DNA from: Roseimicrobium sp. ORNL1
GTDB lineage: Bacteria; Verrucomicrobiota; Verrucomicrobiia; Verrucomicrobiales; Verrucomicrobiaceae
DNA length: 64,000 nucleotides
Direction: 5' to 3'
NCBI RefSeq assembly: GCF_011044495.1
Contig: NZ_CP049143.1
Span: 6,200,001-6,264,000 of the forward strand
Positions 35,448 through 43,577 of the stretch are shown here, piece after piece. Positions within the stretch are counted from its first letter, which is position 1. Each line of letters starts with the position of its first letter. Both the position numbers and the translations under genes were made by a program. The notes under the pieces are model-generated. The model searched no databases. It was not told where the DNA came from and saw nothing but the letters and a program-made list of their open reading frames with translations.

Positions 35448-36440
35448 ATGCTATTCAGCAAACTCATTCCAGAACTCAAGGCCCAGATCCAGCGTTTGAA
35501 GGATGCAAACTTCAAGCTCCGAGGCGGCAAGCCATCCGCCAGAGTTAGCAAGCCAGAGCCGGAACTGCAACATAAGAAGATGGACTGGCTCAATGATGAG
35601 TACAAAGCCGAGGCCGAGGAGAACGACTCGCTGTGCTCTCAGGCATCAACACCGCCGATCGTGTCCGCATCCGCTTCCACGCCTCCGCTCCCTTCACCAG
35701 CGCCAGCACCTCCCGTGCCCACTGCGAAACCTGCACCCGCGCCCATGACTACCGCGCTCCCCTCCGCCCTCAAGCCTGCCGCTGCTATTGCAGCAAAGGC
35801 CCCGTTCACAGACTCCAAGTTCATGTACCGCGGGGTCTATGATGCCATGGGCCCGAAAGAGAAGAACGACTTCATCCGAAATGGCGGTCACCTCCTGGAG
35901 ATGAAGGAGGGGGACGTTTCGAAGCATGCTGTTGAAGCCGCTACCGCGCACGTCAATGACACTCCCGAAGTCATCGCGGAAGCCCTTGTCCAGGGGTTTG
36001 GTCTGAGCAGCGCTGATGCCGCAGAGTTGCTGCTGGCCCGCTTCAATGGAAAATACAATGCCGCTACGTTCTCGCTTCACACCGAAGCCAGCATCAAAGC
36101 TGCGCTTGCCACGGCGTCGAAATCCACAAAGCCCAAGGGCTACCTGCTCCCTGGTGCTCAGCCCGTGGACAAGTCGCGGCACGACCGATCCCGGAAAAAC
36201 TTCGCGGTCTTCAAGAAGCCCGGCGAAGTGAGCGAGCCTGACCGCCTCAAAGCTGAGGATGCGCTCATGGTGCTTTGGGCTGAATTCGACAAAATCTCAG
36301 ATGTCATGGTTAGGGCGGTTTGGTGGGAGAAGCACCGTGACGAAGTGTTCGCCCATGCCGTGAACGAGACGAGGCGCGGACCTCGATGGCTGGGGACGTT
36401 CATCGCCAAAATCCCCCACGAGAACCTTTACATTTCCTAA
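35448..36440 (+). CDS. Hypothetical element protein with coiled N-terminus and Pro/Ala linker
   Basis: The 330-residue product has an N-terminal coiled segment (LFSKLIPELKAQIQRLKDAN), a Pro/Ala-rich linker around residues 65-115, and a C-terminal globular part (YRGVYDAMGPKEKNDFIRNG, ALVQGFGLSSADAAELLLAR). It precedes four genes that resemble a tail module. I do not recognise the family; a structural or scaffold role is conceivable. Pro-rich linkers joined to a globular head occur in phage structural proteins, but that alone is weak evidence. Confidence 0.55.
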   Translation: MLFSKLIPELKAQIQRLKDANFKLRGGKPSARVSKPEPELQHKKMDWLNDEYKAEAEENDSLCSQASTPPIVSASASTPPLPSPAPAPPVPTAKPAPAPMTTALPSALKPAAAIAAKAPFTDSKFMYRGVYDAMGPKEKNDFIRNGGHLLEMKEGDVSKHAVEAATAHVNDTPEVIAEALVQGFGLSSADAAELLLARFNGKYNAATFSLHTEASIKAALATASKSTKPKGYLLPGAQPVDKSRHDRSRKNFAVFKKPGEVSEPDRLKAEDALMVLWAEFDKISDVMVRAVWWEKHRDEVFAHAVNETRRGPRWLGTFIAKIPHENLYIS

Positions 36441-36457
36441 GCCCATCATCTCACACC

Positions 36458-36856
36458 ATGAAATACACTCGCGAATTTCCCACCCTCTCCACTTCACAGG
36501 TAAACAGCATCTCCGCTTTTGAACTTCTCACGCTGACCACCTTCAGTTGTTTCGTCACTGGCGATCCTGCGGGAACGGAACCAGTGGAACCCGTCCGCTT
36601 GGAGCACGAAGCACTGATGACCTACGAGAACGCATCGGGCGCGCTTACCATCGATACAGAGCGAGAGCTTGCAGTTCTCAAGGCCAAGTTTGAAGGCTTC
36701 CATGCAGCACGCACTCTGCCGCAGGGTGTCGTGAAGGTGAAGCTGCTGAGCCTGGAGACTGGCATCGTATATGCCGCTCATGCCTTCCTGGAGGACAGTC
36801 CGGTCGAATTCTTCAATCGCCTTGGCGATGGCCAGTACAGGCGCATGCCCATCTAA
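36458..36856 (+). CDS. Hypothetical protein, candidate tail-tube-region gene
   Basis: The ATG at 36458 gives 132 residues. The N-terminus is Ser/Thr-rich and beta-like (FPTLSTSQVNSISAFELLTL) and the C-terminus has GVVKVKLLSLETGIVYAAHA. No family was recognised. Its position, two genes before small overlapping ORFs and a tape-measure gene, is where tail-tube or tail-terminator genes lie in siphophages, but the sequence does not prove this. A 9-bp hairpin follows its stop. Confidence 0.5.
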   Translation: MKYTREFPTLSTSQVNSISAFELLTLTTFSCFVTGDPAGTEPVEPVRLEHEALMTYENASGALTIDTERELAVLKAKFEGFHAARTLPQGVVKVKLLSLETGIVYAAHAFLEDSPVEFFNRLGDGQYRRMPI

Positions 36857-36863
36857 CCCATTT

Positions 36864-36887
36864 GCCCTGCACCCGTTTGTGCAGGGC
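36864..36887 (+). terminator. Hairpin without U-tract
   Basis: GCCCTGCAC (36864-36872) pairs with GTGCAGGGC (36879-36887). No T-run follows, so it may be a partial terminator or processing site between the two small tail-region genes. Confidence 0.5.
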
Positions 36888-36966
36888 ATCGAGCGTCCCG
36901 CCCACTTTGAACATGAGAAGTGCCAGGGCGGGGCGCTCACCCATTCCTGATACACCCCATACCGCC

Positions 36967-37200
36967 ATGACTCTCTATCTTGAACCTTCCACGGACGAAC
37001 GCGCCACCGAAGCCGAGCTTGCCGAAATCCGCCGGCAGGAGGCAGAGGAGCGCCTTTCCGAACTGCTCGCCATGTACGACGCGCTCCTGAGCCGTGGAGC
37101 AAAGAAGGAATTCTTCGCGAGCTATGGCGAAGAGGTCGCCACGCTGTCGGCACAAGAAACACACCTCGGAGTGAAATGGATCGCAAAATTCCTGCCATGA
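36967..37200 (+). CDS. Small helical protein, tail-chaperone-like position
   Basis: The 77-residue product is acidic and helical (PSTDERATEAELAEIRRQEA, EERLSELLAMYDALLSRGAK). Its stop overlaps the next start by 4 bases (37197-37200). Two small, overlapping ORFs directly before a tape-measure gene are the usual place for tail-assembly chaperones, often with a programmed frameshift; no slippery site was verified. The product is not recognised by sequence. Confidence 0.55.
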   Translation: MTLYLEPSTDERATEAELAEIRRQEAEERLSELLAMYDALLSRGAKKEFFASYGEEVATLSAQETHLGVKWIAKFLP

Positions 37201-37538
37201 GCCCCAAAACACCCAAGCCCACCTATCTCAACAGTCATCCCCGCACGCCGAAGGTGCTGGGATATCAATTCACGGCGCTCAGGTCCGAGCATATGGACGC
37301 GTTGGAGGCTGCGAAGTCACCCTTCCTCAATCGTTTCTCTCCCATAGTCCAGTGGGGAGACGTGTTGCTTGCTTCGAAGGTACTGTCCTGCAACGGCACG
37401 ATCTCGGACATGGCCGCAACGCTGAAATGGACGTGGCGCGATCGCTGGCTTGTGCTGCGCAATCTGTGGAGCCAACGCGCATTCCTGGACTCCTGCGCAT
37501 CCATCTTTCGGCATCTTGAAGGTCGTGAAATGAAATAG
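37197..37538 (+). CDS. Small protein overlapping upstream gene, tail-chaperone-like position
   Basis: The ATG at 37197 gives 113 residues, sharing ATGA with the upstream stop. It has a basic N-terminus (KTPKPTYLNSHPRTPKVLGY) and a helical, Trp-rich part (AATLKWTWRDRWLVLRNLWS). It is 9 bases before the tape-measure gene. Position suggests a tail-assembly role, but the family is not recognised. Confidence 0.55.
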   Translation: MSPKTPKPTYLNSHPRTPKVLGYQFTALRSEHMDALEAAKSPFLNRFSPIVQWGDVLLASKVLSCNGTISDMAATLKWTWRDRWLVLRNLWSQRAFLDSCASIFRHLEGREMK

Positions 37539-37547
37539 GAAAGCGCT

Positions 37548-39245
37548 ATGGCTAAACTCGAAGTCAGTGTAGGGATCAACAACGCCGGCTTCAAAGCGGG
37601 CCTCGATGAGATGCGCGCAGGCGTGGCGAGGTTCAAAGGCTCGCTCGCAAGCATGTCTGGCAGCGCGCTAGGTAGCATTTTTGCTGTGGGCTCGATAGTG
37701 GCGTTCACCCGTGGCGTGCTTCAGGCTGCTGGCGCCATTGATGATCTTGCGAGCAGACACGGCGTATCTCGACAGGCTCTCCAGCAGTGGAAGGATGCCG
37801 TTGAACAGAACGGCTCAAGCCTCGAAACCCTCAGCAGCTCCCTCAACAAATTGGAGTTGGCACAAACCAAAGCGCTGAAGGGCGACGAAGGTCTAACCAA
37901 ATCATTCGCAGAGCTTGGCATTACCATTGACGATCTGCTCAGCAAATCCCCCGATCAATTGCTCATGAAGATCGGGAAGGGATCCATGGAGGCAGACGCC
38001 ATGGTGAAGGTGCTTGGCAAGAGCGCGCTGGAGCTTCGCGATGCTTTACAGGATGCTGCTGAGAATGGCTTGGGTGATGTGGTCACCATGTCGGATAGGA
38101 CGGTGAAGGTATTCGCCTCCCTGGACGATGGGCTCTCCCGTCTTGGCGCCACGGCGAAGAACTTTATTGCCAATGGTCTGGCAGATTTTTTCATTCATCT
38201 GCAAAAGGAGGGCGCTGGACTTCTGGCGCTCTTCGATCAAGTCGCCAACGGTGCCAGCGGAGCCGTTGAAATCGTCGGAAAGCTCATGAGCGGGGACAAG
38301 ATGGGTGCCGCCACCGCATTCCAGAAAATGAAGGAGAACGCCAAGGAGATCCACGAGCAGTTGAAACAGGACAAGGCGGATATCGGCGCGAAGTACAGCG
38401 GCAAGGATGAGGGAAGCGGAAAAGAAACAGGCACCAACGAAGCCAAAGAAGAAGCAGCAGAAGCTCAGAAACGCGAAGACCGCCTCCAGAAAATCCGAGA
38501 GGCCGAGGCCGATGCCGCACGCGAAGCCCTCGAAGGCCAGCAGAAAATCAATGCCCTGCTGGAGGAGCGAAACCGCTTGCTGGAAATCTATAAGTCCTCC
38601 GAGGATGGAGACAAGGGTTTGGATGCACTGGAGAAGGCCCAGCGTGTGCAGCGCCAGCTTGAGCAGGAGCAGAAGCGACAGGACGGCGACAAGAAGAAGC
38701 GCGCTGAGGACATTGCGAAGCAAAAGGAAGACGATGCCAAAGAAGAGTCCCAACGCCAAGAGCGCATCGCCTCAGCTCGAAAGGATGAAGCGCAGGCGCG
38801 TGAAGACGACGAGATTTCCACGTTAGGCGGTGAGGACAAACTCAAAGCCTTGTGGGCCAAAAAGGACCGCATGGACAAGGAGGCGAAGGATCTGGAGGAA
38901 TCAGACCCTGAAGCCGCAGCTCGAAAGCGCACTGAAATTATCGGTGTGAACGCTGAGATTCGCAATGAGCGCAAATCTCAGAAGGAAAAGGAATCGCAGG
39001 CTATCGAGGACCAAGCCGACAAGGTGAAGAAGGCCAAGGAGGGCATTGGTGACGCTAAGCGCGCCGCCGCCAGCGTGCCTGCTGACTCACTCGGCGCAGT
39101 GGGCGGCGGTCGAGGAAACATCAATGGAGGCGATGCGCAAGTGAGGGCCGCTGAGAAGGCGGTGAACATCCAGCAGCAGATCCTCAATCACCTCCAGAAT
39201 GGCGCAGCAAAATCAGGGAGGAAGGAGGCCACGGTATGGCAGTGA
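37548..39245 (+). CDS. Phage tail tape-measure-like protein
   Basis: The 565-residue product begins KLEVSVGINNAGFKAGLDEM followed by RAGVARFKGSL, a signature opening of tape-measure proteins. It has a hydrophobic stretch (SALGSIFAVGSIVAFTRGVL) and then a long Ala/Lys/Glu/Gln-rich helical region (residues about 290-490) predicted to form extended coiled coils. Tape-measure proteins set tail length in siphophages and myophages; at 565 residues it would correspond to a short tail. The last 10 bases overlap the following gene. It is the clearest structural gene of the element. Confidence 0.8.
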   Translation: MAKLEVSVGINNAGFKAGLDEMRAGVARFKGSLASMSGSALGSIFAVGSIVAFTRGVLQAAGAIDDLASRHGVSRQALQQWKDAVEQNGSSLETLSSSLNKLELAQTKALKGDEGLTKSFAELGITIDDLLSKSPDQLLMKIGKGSMEADAMVKVLGKSALELRDALQDAAENGLGDVVTMSDRTVKVFASLDDGLSRLGATAKNFIANGLADFFIHLQKEGAGLLALFDQVANGASGAVEIVGKLMSGDKMGAATAFQKMKENAKEIHEQLKQDKADIGAKYSGKDEGSGKETGTNEAKEEAAEAQKREDRLQKIREAEADAAREALEGQQKINALLEERNRLLEIYKSSEDGDKGLDALEKAQRVQRQLEQEQKRQDGDKKKRAEDIAKQKEDDAKEESQRQERIASARKDEAQAREDDEISTLGGEDKLKALWAKKDRMDKEAKDLEESDPEAAARKRTEIIGVNAEIRNERKSQKEKESQAIEDQADKVKKAKEGIGDAKRAAASVPADSLGAVGGGRGNINGGDAQVRAAEKAVNIQQQILNHLQNGAAKSGRKEATVWQ

Positions 39246-40189
39246 AGACCATGGCAGACTTCCACCCGGCATTTGAAGTGCCGCCGGGGAACGCCCAGTG
39301 CTGCCACTGCCTCGGGCTTCCAGCAAACACCTGCCCTGACTTCGCGTTTCAAGGCAAGCAGTGCATCGGCACGCCGAACGGGGTAATGCCTTGCGGCTTC
39401 TTCAATCCTGAAGACGGGAAGTTTTACCTCGAAAAGACCGTGACCAATTCGCGGGAGGTCCGCACCGTTTCACCCGCTCCCCATGTGTGGGAGTGTGAGA
39501 CTAGCGGAGGATCCAGGCGCGTGACTGTTGGAACTGTCGATGTAGAAATTCCCTATGATTCACGGGCGAATCAAACTTGCGCGATTAACGTTGCCACGCT
39601 GGCCTGCGAGTGCTCCCCGGACGTCACGGAGTCGTCATACACGCTCACCCGTCAAGTGGTCCGGCTCTATGATGTCAGCGATACTGATTGCAACGGGGAT
39701 TTCTTGGAGGTGCCAGGCGCGTTCATCACGGAGTTGGATGTGGAGAACAGCATCTTTGATGAGACTGAGTACAACAGCGAATGGACCCAGCCTGGTCACA
39801 GTGAAATTCAAGGGAGCGCAGTGACAAATTCTGCCGCGAACTGCTCCGAGGAGTTTGGTGACACTCCAATCGGGCTAAGTTATTTCCTCGTAAATGAGGA
39901 AACCTCCGAGGTCCTCGACTGCCTTTACACCTCATGCGAAACCCGCATTGTGATCACGGGAGGGAACTCGGGGTACATCCGAATCGTCTACGGTGTGATG
40001 GATGAGAACAGTGAGATTATCGAGAACTATGAGATAGAGCACGAATGGGATCCCACACTTGGCGGGGCTGACGCTGAATACGGCGGTCCTACGCTTACCG
40101 CGGCTTGGCCCACAGGCGAAGGCAGCGACACGCTCTATTCCCGAGAGTTGGTTCTAATCGAGTACTCCTGCGTACGTGAGGAAGAATGA
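39236..40189 (+). CDS. Cys-rich hypothetical protein downstream of tape measure
   Basis: The 317-residue product has a Cys-rich N-terminus (AQCCHCLGLPANTCPDF and later single Cys up to CEC and CSEEF), a middle with many Ser/Thr/Asp and predicted strands (SYTLTRQVVRLYDVSDTDCN), and an acidic C-terminus. No family was recognised. Its place after the tape measure suggests a tail-tip or receptor-related role. It overlaps the tape-measure stop by 10 bases, and its many Cys residues are unusual for a cytoplasmic tail protein. Confidence 0.6.
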   Translation: MAVKTMADFHPAFEVPPGNAQCCHCLGLPANTCPDFAFQGKQCIGTPNGVMPCGFFNPEDGKFYLEKTVTNSREVRTVSPAPHVWECETSGGSRRVTVGTVDVEIPYDSRANQTCAINVATLACECSPDVTESSYTLTRQVVRLYDVSDTDCNGDFLEVPGAFITELDVENSIFDETEYNSEWTQPGHSEIQGSAVTNSAANCSEEFGDTPIGLSYFLVNEETSEVLDCLYTSCETRIVITGGNSGYIRIVYGVMDENSEIIENYEIEHEWDPTLGGADAEYGGPTLTAAWPTGEGSDTLYSRELVLIEYSCVREEE

Positions 40190-40256
40190 TGGAGTCTGAG
40201 CAGGTCGCATCGCCGCCAACGCCAACAAGGGACCGTGAATCATCCAATCTACAAAA

Positions 40257-40883
40257 ATGAGTAGCGCACAGGGTGCCCAGCACTTCGGTACGAAGAAGCG
40301 TCAAGGGGAGGAAGGTCGTTTCCGTCAGGAGACAGCCGCTCAAACCCCCTTGCCGACTCGTGGGCGCATGTTCACCAAGCCGTTCCCGGGAGGTCGAGGA
40401 CTTGAGTTGAAGAAGCAGCGCGGGGCTGCATCTTCGCTACCTCATCACCCCTTCGAGCTTTACCGAACGAGGGTGGATGACGTAACTGGCTGGGCAGTCT
40501 ATCCAGCTTCGGTAAACGGAATCATCGAGCCGGAGATCGACGGCATATCAATCTTCTCAATCCCCGCGCCGTTCCTTACGGTTGAGGAAAATTTCACTGC
40601 CTATCTCAACTTCAACTTGGACGGAACCAAGAGGCTGGGGAACGACGGCAAATGGTACCTCGTTCCTGGGAAACAACAGCTCAGCAATGTTGTGATATCG
40701 CTCTTGCCGGGCGAGGAGGTGGGGGTTGCTGTGGACCCTGACTCAGGGATCTTGACCCAAGGTCACTATGTCTATCCGATTGGCGAAGTAGCTGCTGGAG
40801 AAGTGGTAGAGCAGACCAGGCGCTTCAGCGTTTACTTCACGGTGTGCAATTCAGGTCAATTGGTTATGGCCGAGTACGGTTAG
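40257..40883 (+). CDS. Hypothetical protein, last gene of tail-type module
   Basis: The 208-residue product has a basic, disordered N-terminus (residues 1-70) and a beta-rich C-terminus (PFELYRTRVDDVTGWAVYPA, FSIPAPFLTVEENFTAYLNF, RRFSVYFTVCNSGQLVMAEY). No family recognised. It could be a tail fibre or tip protein by position. Its 3' end overlaps the convergent minus-strand gene by 20 bases. Confidence 0.55.
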   Translation: MSSAQGAQHFGTKKRQGEEGRFRQETAAQTPLPTRGRMFTKPFPGGRGLELKKQRGAASSLPHHPFELYRTRVDDVTGWAVYPASVNGIIEPEIDGISIFSIPAPFLTVEENFTAYLNFNLDGTKRLGNDGKWYLVPGKQQLSNVVISLLPGEEVGVAVDPDSGILTQGHYVYPIGEVAAGEVVEQTRRFSVYFTVCNSGQLVMAEYG

Positions 40884-41271
40884 CCGCGTGGCGAGCCGCC
40901 TTTCTACGTGCAGCTGCTCTGATTTCCTTTTGTCGCTTTGCTTCATCGCGTTCGCGACGCAGGATATCCTCATAGAAAAAAAGGCCTCGCGCAGGCACAC
41001 CTTCTTTTCGCTGCACGATCTTCTTGCGTCCCTGTTTCAGCAGCTCCCATTCTGTTTCAATCGTCAACCGAATTGCGCACTTCGGCAGTTTCCACTTTCC
41101 GGTAAGATACCTCCGAGCGTCTGAGGCTGCTTGCCTTTCCCATTCTCTTTCTTTCGCTCGTTGCTTTACCTTCTCTTCATGGTCTATCCTGAGATTTCGA
41201 ATTAGAACCCACTCACGAATGGTGAGCTCCACTGAAATGAGTTTTGGTGCGCTGGACCTCTTAGTCGCCAC
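40864..41271 (-). CDS. Small basic hypothetical protein
   Basis: The 135-residue product is highly basic and helical (DHEEKVKQRAKEREWERQAA; RRERDEAKRQKEIRAAARRK). No family recognised. It is the downstream partner of a short minus-strand gene (41274-41507) with a 2-base gap. The opposite strand also has an open frame, but its low complexity and coding context favour the minus strand. A role cannot be assigned. Confidence 0.5.
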   Translation of the reverse strand: MATKRSSAPKLISVELTIREWVLIRNLRIDHEEKVKQRAKEREWERQAASDARRYLTGKWKLPKCAIRLTIETEWELLKQGRKKIVQRKEGVPARGLFFYEDILRRERDEAKRQKEIRAAARRKAARHAANRTRP

Positions 41272-41273
41272 GG

Positions 41274-41507
41274 CTACAACGTCGGATCTCTCGGTTCCAA
41301 TTGCTCACCCGTTTGCATCACGCGCATCATGCGCAGATGGTCCTCACACAGGCGCATCATCTTGCGCATGGCATAGGCTCGATCCTCGATAGCCTTGAGT
41401 CGCGCATCCATCTGCCAGACAACCAAGGGCATCAGTAGCCCAGCAATGGCAATTAGGGTGCCGACCACGACGAGGACGAAGCCAAAGAGACCAGTGAAGA
41501 TTTCCAT
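41274..41507 (-). CDS. Small single-pass membrane protein
   Basis: The ATG at 41507 gives 77 residues. One N-terminal membrane segment (TGLFGFVLVVVGTLIAIAGL) is followed by a basic helix (DARLKAIEDRAYAMRKMMRL). The size and topology would suit a holin-like or small phage membrane protein, but no family is recognised. It is 2 bases upstream of the basic hypothetical gene, and the perfect dyad at 41593-41611 lies about 90 bases upstream. Confidence 0.5.
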   Translation of the reverse strand: MEIFTGLFGFVLVVVGTLIAIAGLLMPLVVWQMDARLKAIEDRAYAMRKMMRLCEDHLRMMRVMQTGEQLEPRDPTL

Positions 41508-41592
41508 GGTTGGATCGAATAGCAAGGATTCGCACTTTCGTCCATAAGGATTCTCCTCATGTGGAAAAAATATGCATTCTCCTCTTGCCGGA

Positions 41593-41611
41593 ACTTGTAC
41601 AGTGTACAAGT
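41593..41611. promoter_or_regulatory. Perfect 19-bp dyad, probable regulator operator
   Basis: ACTTGTACA-G-TGTACAAGT is fully symmetric. It lies between the minus-strand small gene (start 41507) and the XRE gene (start 41742), where a Cro/CI-type protein would bind. Confidence 0.65.
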
Positions 41612-41646
41612 ATAGGGGTGTGAAATCCGCAAATAGCGGATGGAAC

Positions 41647-41685
41647 AAAGAAGGCCCGGTCAGTGGTGGAACACCGACCGAGCCC
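41647..41685 (+). promoter_or_regulatory. AAAGAAGG-hairpin leader element, copy 2
   Basis: AAAGAAGG precedes a compound hairpin: CGGTC (41657-41661) with GACCG (41676-41680) and GTG with CAC inside it. A second copy of the same layout is at 32475-32506. No T-run follows. Confidence 0.35.
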
Positions 41686-41741
41686 ACATGCAGACAATCC
41701 TACAAGCTACTAAACCGAAGGATCACCTACAATGAGAACCT

Positions 41742-41936
41742 ATGTCAGAAGAAATCGCCCGCAAGCTCAAAGCAGCCCGCGCAAAGACGGACGAAACACA
41801 AGGGGCGTTCGCAAAGAGGCTCGGCGTGTCAACGGATGCGGTGATAAGCTGGGAGAACGACCGCCGCACCCCTCGCGGCCTCGCCCTGGAAGCGCTCAAC
41901 GCAAAGCTGGACGCCATCCTAAAGGGAAAGAAGTAA
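41742..41936 (+). CDS. Cro/CI-type HTH regulator (XRE family)
   Basis: The 64-residue product is almost entirely an XRE helix-turn-helix: RKLKAARAKTDETQGAFAKR, LGVSTDAVISWENDRRTPRG, LALEALNAKLDAILKG. It has the Gln-Ala-x-x-Ala recognition-helix layout and the WENDRRTPR motif typical of the family. The small size resembles Cro or plasmid control proteins. A perfect dyad lies about 130 bases upstream. It begins a short plus-strand operon of four genes. Confidence 0.85.
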   Translation: MSEEIARKLKAARAKTDETQGAFAKRLGVSTDAVISWENDRRTPRGLALEALNAKLDAILKGKK

Positions 41937-42007
41937 TCCTGCCACGCATACCTGTCTCACACCGTCCTACACCCAGCGATCATGGCAACTGGCTGCACTA
42001 CAGAGTT

Positions 42008-42214
42008 GTGCCAGGAATGCGTCGGCTTCAGTACGTTGAAAGCCGCAGTGGAAAGAATGCGTGCATCTTCGTGTCCCAAGCACAGGACCGCCGGATGCGG
42101 AAGATGGCAAAGCAGGAGGGGCACGAGAACCCCGTCACGATGATGGTGGCGAAGTTGGCTAGATTGCTTCTGGCATCCGGTGCCCTGCGCAAGGAAGGGA
42201 GGGCCGCAGCATGA
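42008..42214 (+). CDS. Small hypothetical protein of XRE operon
   Basis: The start is uncertain: GTG at 42008 (68 residues) or ATG at 42017. The product is basic with RLQYVESRSGKNACIFVSQA and a helix QDRRMRKMAKQEGHENPVTM. Its stop overlaps the next ATG (42211), so it is translationally coupled, which supports it being real despite the weak start. No family recognised. Confidence 0.45.
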   Translation: MPGMRRLQYVESRSGKNACIFVSQAQDRRMRKMAKQEGHENPVTMMVAKLARLLLASGALRKEGRAAA

Positions 42215-42453
42215 AGAAGACACCCATGGTGCCAGCTGCAACCGTCCTCTTACCACAGGAGGGCTTTCTCCTGCGCGTGACGGAAACGGGCTGGATCAAC
42301 ATCGTCCAGGGTGACGAGGAGTCCGGCGACTTGAGCGAGGTTGCCATTGTCATCCTCAGCCCCCGTGAGGCAAAGGTGCTTCTCGACTCGCTGCCGGAGT
42401 ACATCCGTGTGGCCGGTGAACTTCATCAAGATTCGGAGGTGCCTTGCGTATGA
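42211..42453 (+). CDS. Small hypothetical protein of XRE operon
   Basis: The 80-residue product (VPAATVLLPQEGFLLRVTET; IVILSPREAKVLLDSLPEYI) is probably a small alpha/beta protein. It overlaps its neighbours on both sides by 4 bases (42211-42214 and 42450-42453). No family recognised. Confidence 0.55.
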   Translation: MKKTPMVPAATVLLPQEGFLLRVTETGWINIVQGDEESGDLSEVAIVILSPREAKVLLDSLPEYIRVAGELHQDSEVPCV

Positions 42454-42917
42454 GAAACACCTACTTCATTGGCCCATGGAAAGGCATGGGCGCGGCCATG
42501 GAGGATTGTGCAGAGGAGACCGGCCATTCCGTGGCTCACCTTCTCCGCATCGGTGCCGACCGCGTGTTGCAGGAGTACCACACCACCGGGCGCGTCTCGG
42601 CAAGCAAGACAGTTCGCGAACCCAAGGCGGGCCGTCCGACGGGGAGCAGGAATGATCGCAGGGGTAATGCCCCGCCGTCCACTCTGGACAAGCTGCACCG
42701 TGCCTCGCTGGAGGCTCGTGAGGAGGTTAACCGGCTGCGCACGACCTGGGTGCAGTTCGTCATGCAGAACGGTGAGCAGGGCAAGCTAGCGGCTTTTGCT
42801 GGCGGTCGTGGCTACGGCACATGGTTGCGGCTCAAACGTGCCATCGAGCGCGAACGCGAGGCCGTGGAGAAGCTGGCAGAGGCAAGGGTGGCCCTCACGC
42901 CATCAGGCCGGCGGTAG
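42450..42917 (+). CDS. Hypothetical protein, last gene of XRE operon
   Basis: The ATG at 42450 overlaps the upstream stop and gives 155 residues. The N-terminal part (MEDCAEETGHSVAHLLRIGA) resembles ribbon-helix-helix or small HTH helices. A basic low-complexity linker (PKAGRPTGSRNDRRGN) and a helical C-terminus (RAIEREREAVEKLAEARVAL) follow. DNA binding is possible. A good terminator-like hairpin follows the stop. Confidence 0.5.
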   Translation: MRNTYFIGPWKGMGAAMEDCAEETGHSVAHLLRIGADRVLQEYHTTGRVSASKTVREPKAGRPTGSRNDRRGNAPPSTLDKLHRASLEAREEVNRLRTTWVQFVMQNGEQGKLAAFAGGRGYGTWLRLKRAIEREREAVEKLAEARVALTPSGRR

Positions 42918-42935
42918 GCCCACTGAGCAAATGCG

Positions 42936-42971
42936 AACCCGCCAGCGCCTTCGTGGTGCTGGCGGGTTTCC
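42936..42971 (+). terminator. Terminator between XRE operon and cargo operon
   Basis: AACCCGCCAGC (42936-42946) pairs with GCTGGCGGGTT (42958-42968), followed by TTC. It separates the plus-strand operon from the convergent minus-strand cargo genes and could act in both directions. Confidence 0.7.
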
Positions 42972-43028
42972 GCTTTCCAGTTCCGCCATAATCCCGTCCC
43001 CTGACCGGAATGGAATGAGAATAGACTC

Positions 43029-43577
43029 CTAGAAGTGGGGAATATCCACCGGCAACCCCACTCGCATAAAGAACCTGGCGAACGCCTGTGAAAGATGTTC
43101 ACAGTACGGGTGGTTGAGCCTAGGTCGACTGCCAAGATTGCGAGCGAAACTTTTCACAGTCTCGATTGGCAAAGTAAACAAGTTGCTGAGATCCGCCAAG
43201 GCATAGTCCAGCTTCACATTTTCATTCTCAAATCTATTGAGAACGTGATATGCGGGCATCTGACCTTTCCTTGCTTGGTTCCAACTATCTCTTTTCGAGA
43301 ATGTGGCATCGCTCGCCAACTCATGCTTTTGCAGCAAAGGACACAGGATCACATTTTCAACGCCATAAGTGCCGTCCCTCCTAAGCGCTAGATCACATGA
43401 CTGAGTGAGTATCACTGCTGTCTGTTCGGATATTTGTAGCTCCGCTTCACCTTCGGAAGGCTCTCCTACCACTTTATAGAAGGGACACGCAAAAAGGATA
43501 TCCCCCTGCTGAAGCTCATCGCCATCCACAAGGTCATACCACGGATAGCGCTCTGCCGCTTTTGCCTCCGCGCTCAT
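43029..43577 (-). CDS. Unrecognised cargo protein C (three-gene operon, last)
   Basis: The 182-residue product has RYPWYDLVDGDELQQGDILF, AVILTQSCDLALRRDGTYG and VILCPLLQKHEL. This pattern reminds me of an unnamed family in which a 'QGD' turn and a 'VLTQSCDL' strand recur, but I cannot give a validated name. It is the third gene of an AT-richer minus-strand operon beside attR and its start overlaps the upstream stop by 4 bases. Conserved Cys and Asp in TQSCDL could be catalytic or metal-binding. No membrane or signal segment is present. Confidence 0.6.
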   Translation of the reverse strand: MSAEAKAAERYPWYDLVDGDELQQGDILFACPFYKVVGEPSEGEAELQISEQTAVILTQSCDLALRRDGTYGVENVILCPLLQKHELASDATFSKRDSWNQARKGQMPAYHVLNRFENENVKLDYALADLSNLFTLPIETVKSFARNLGSRPRLNHPYCEHLSQAFARFFMRVGLPVDIPHF

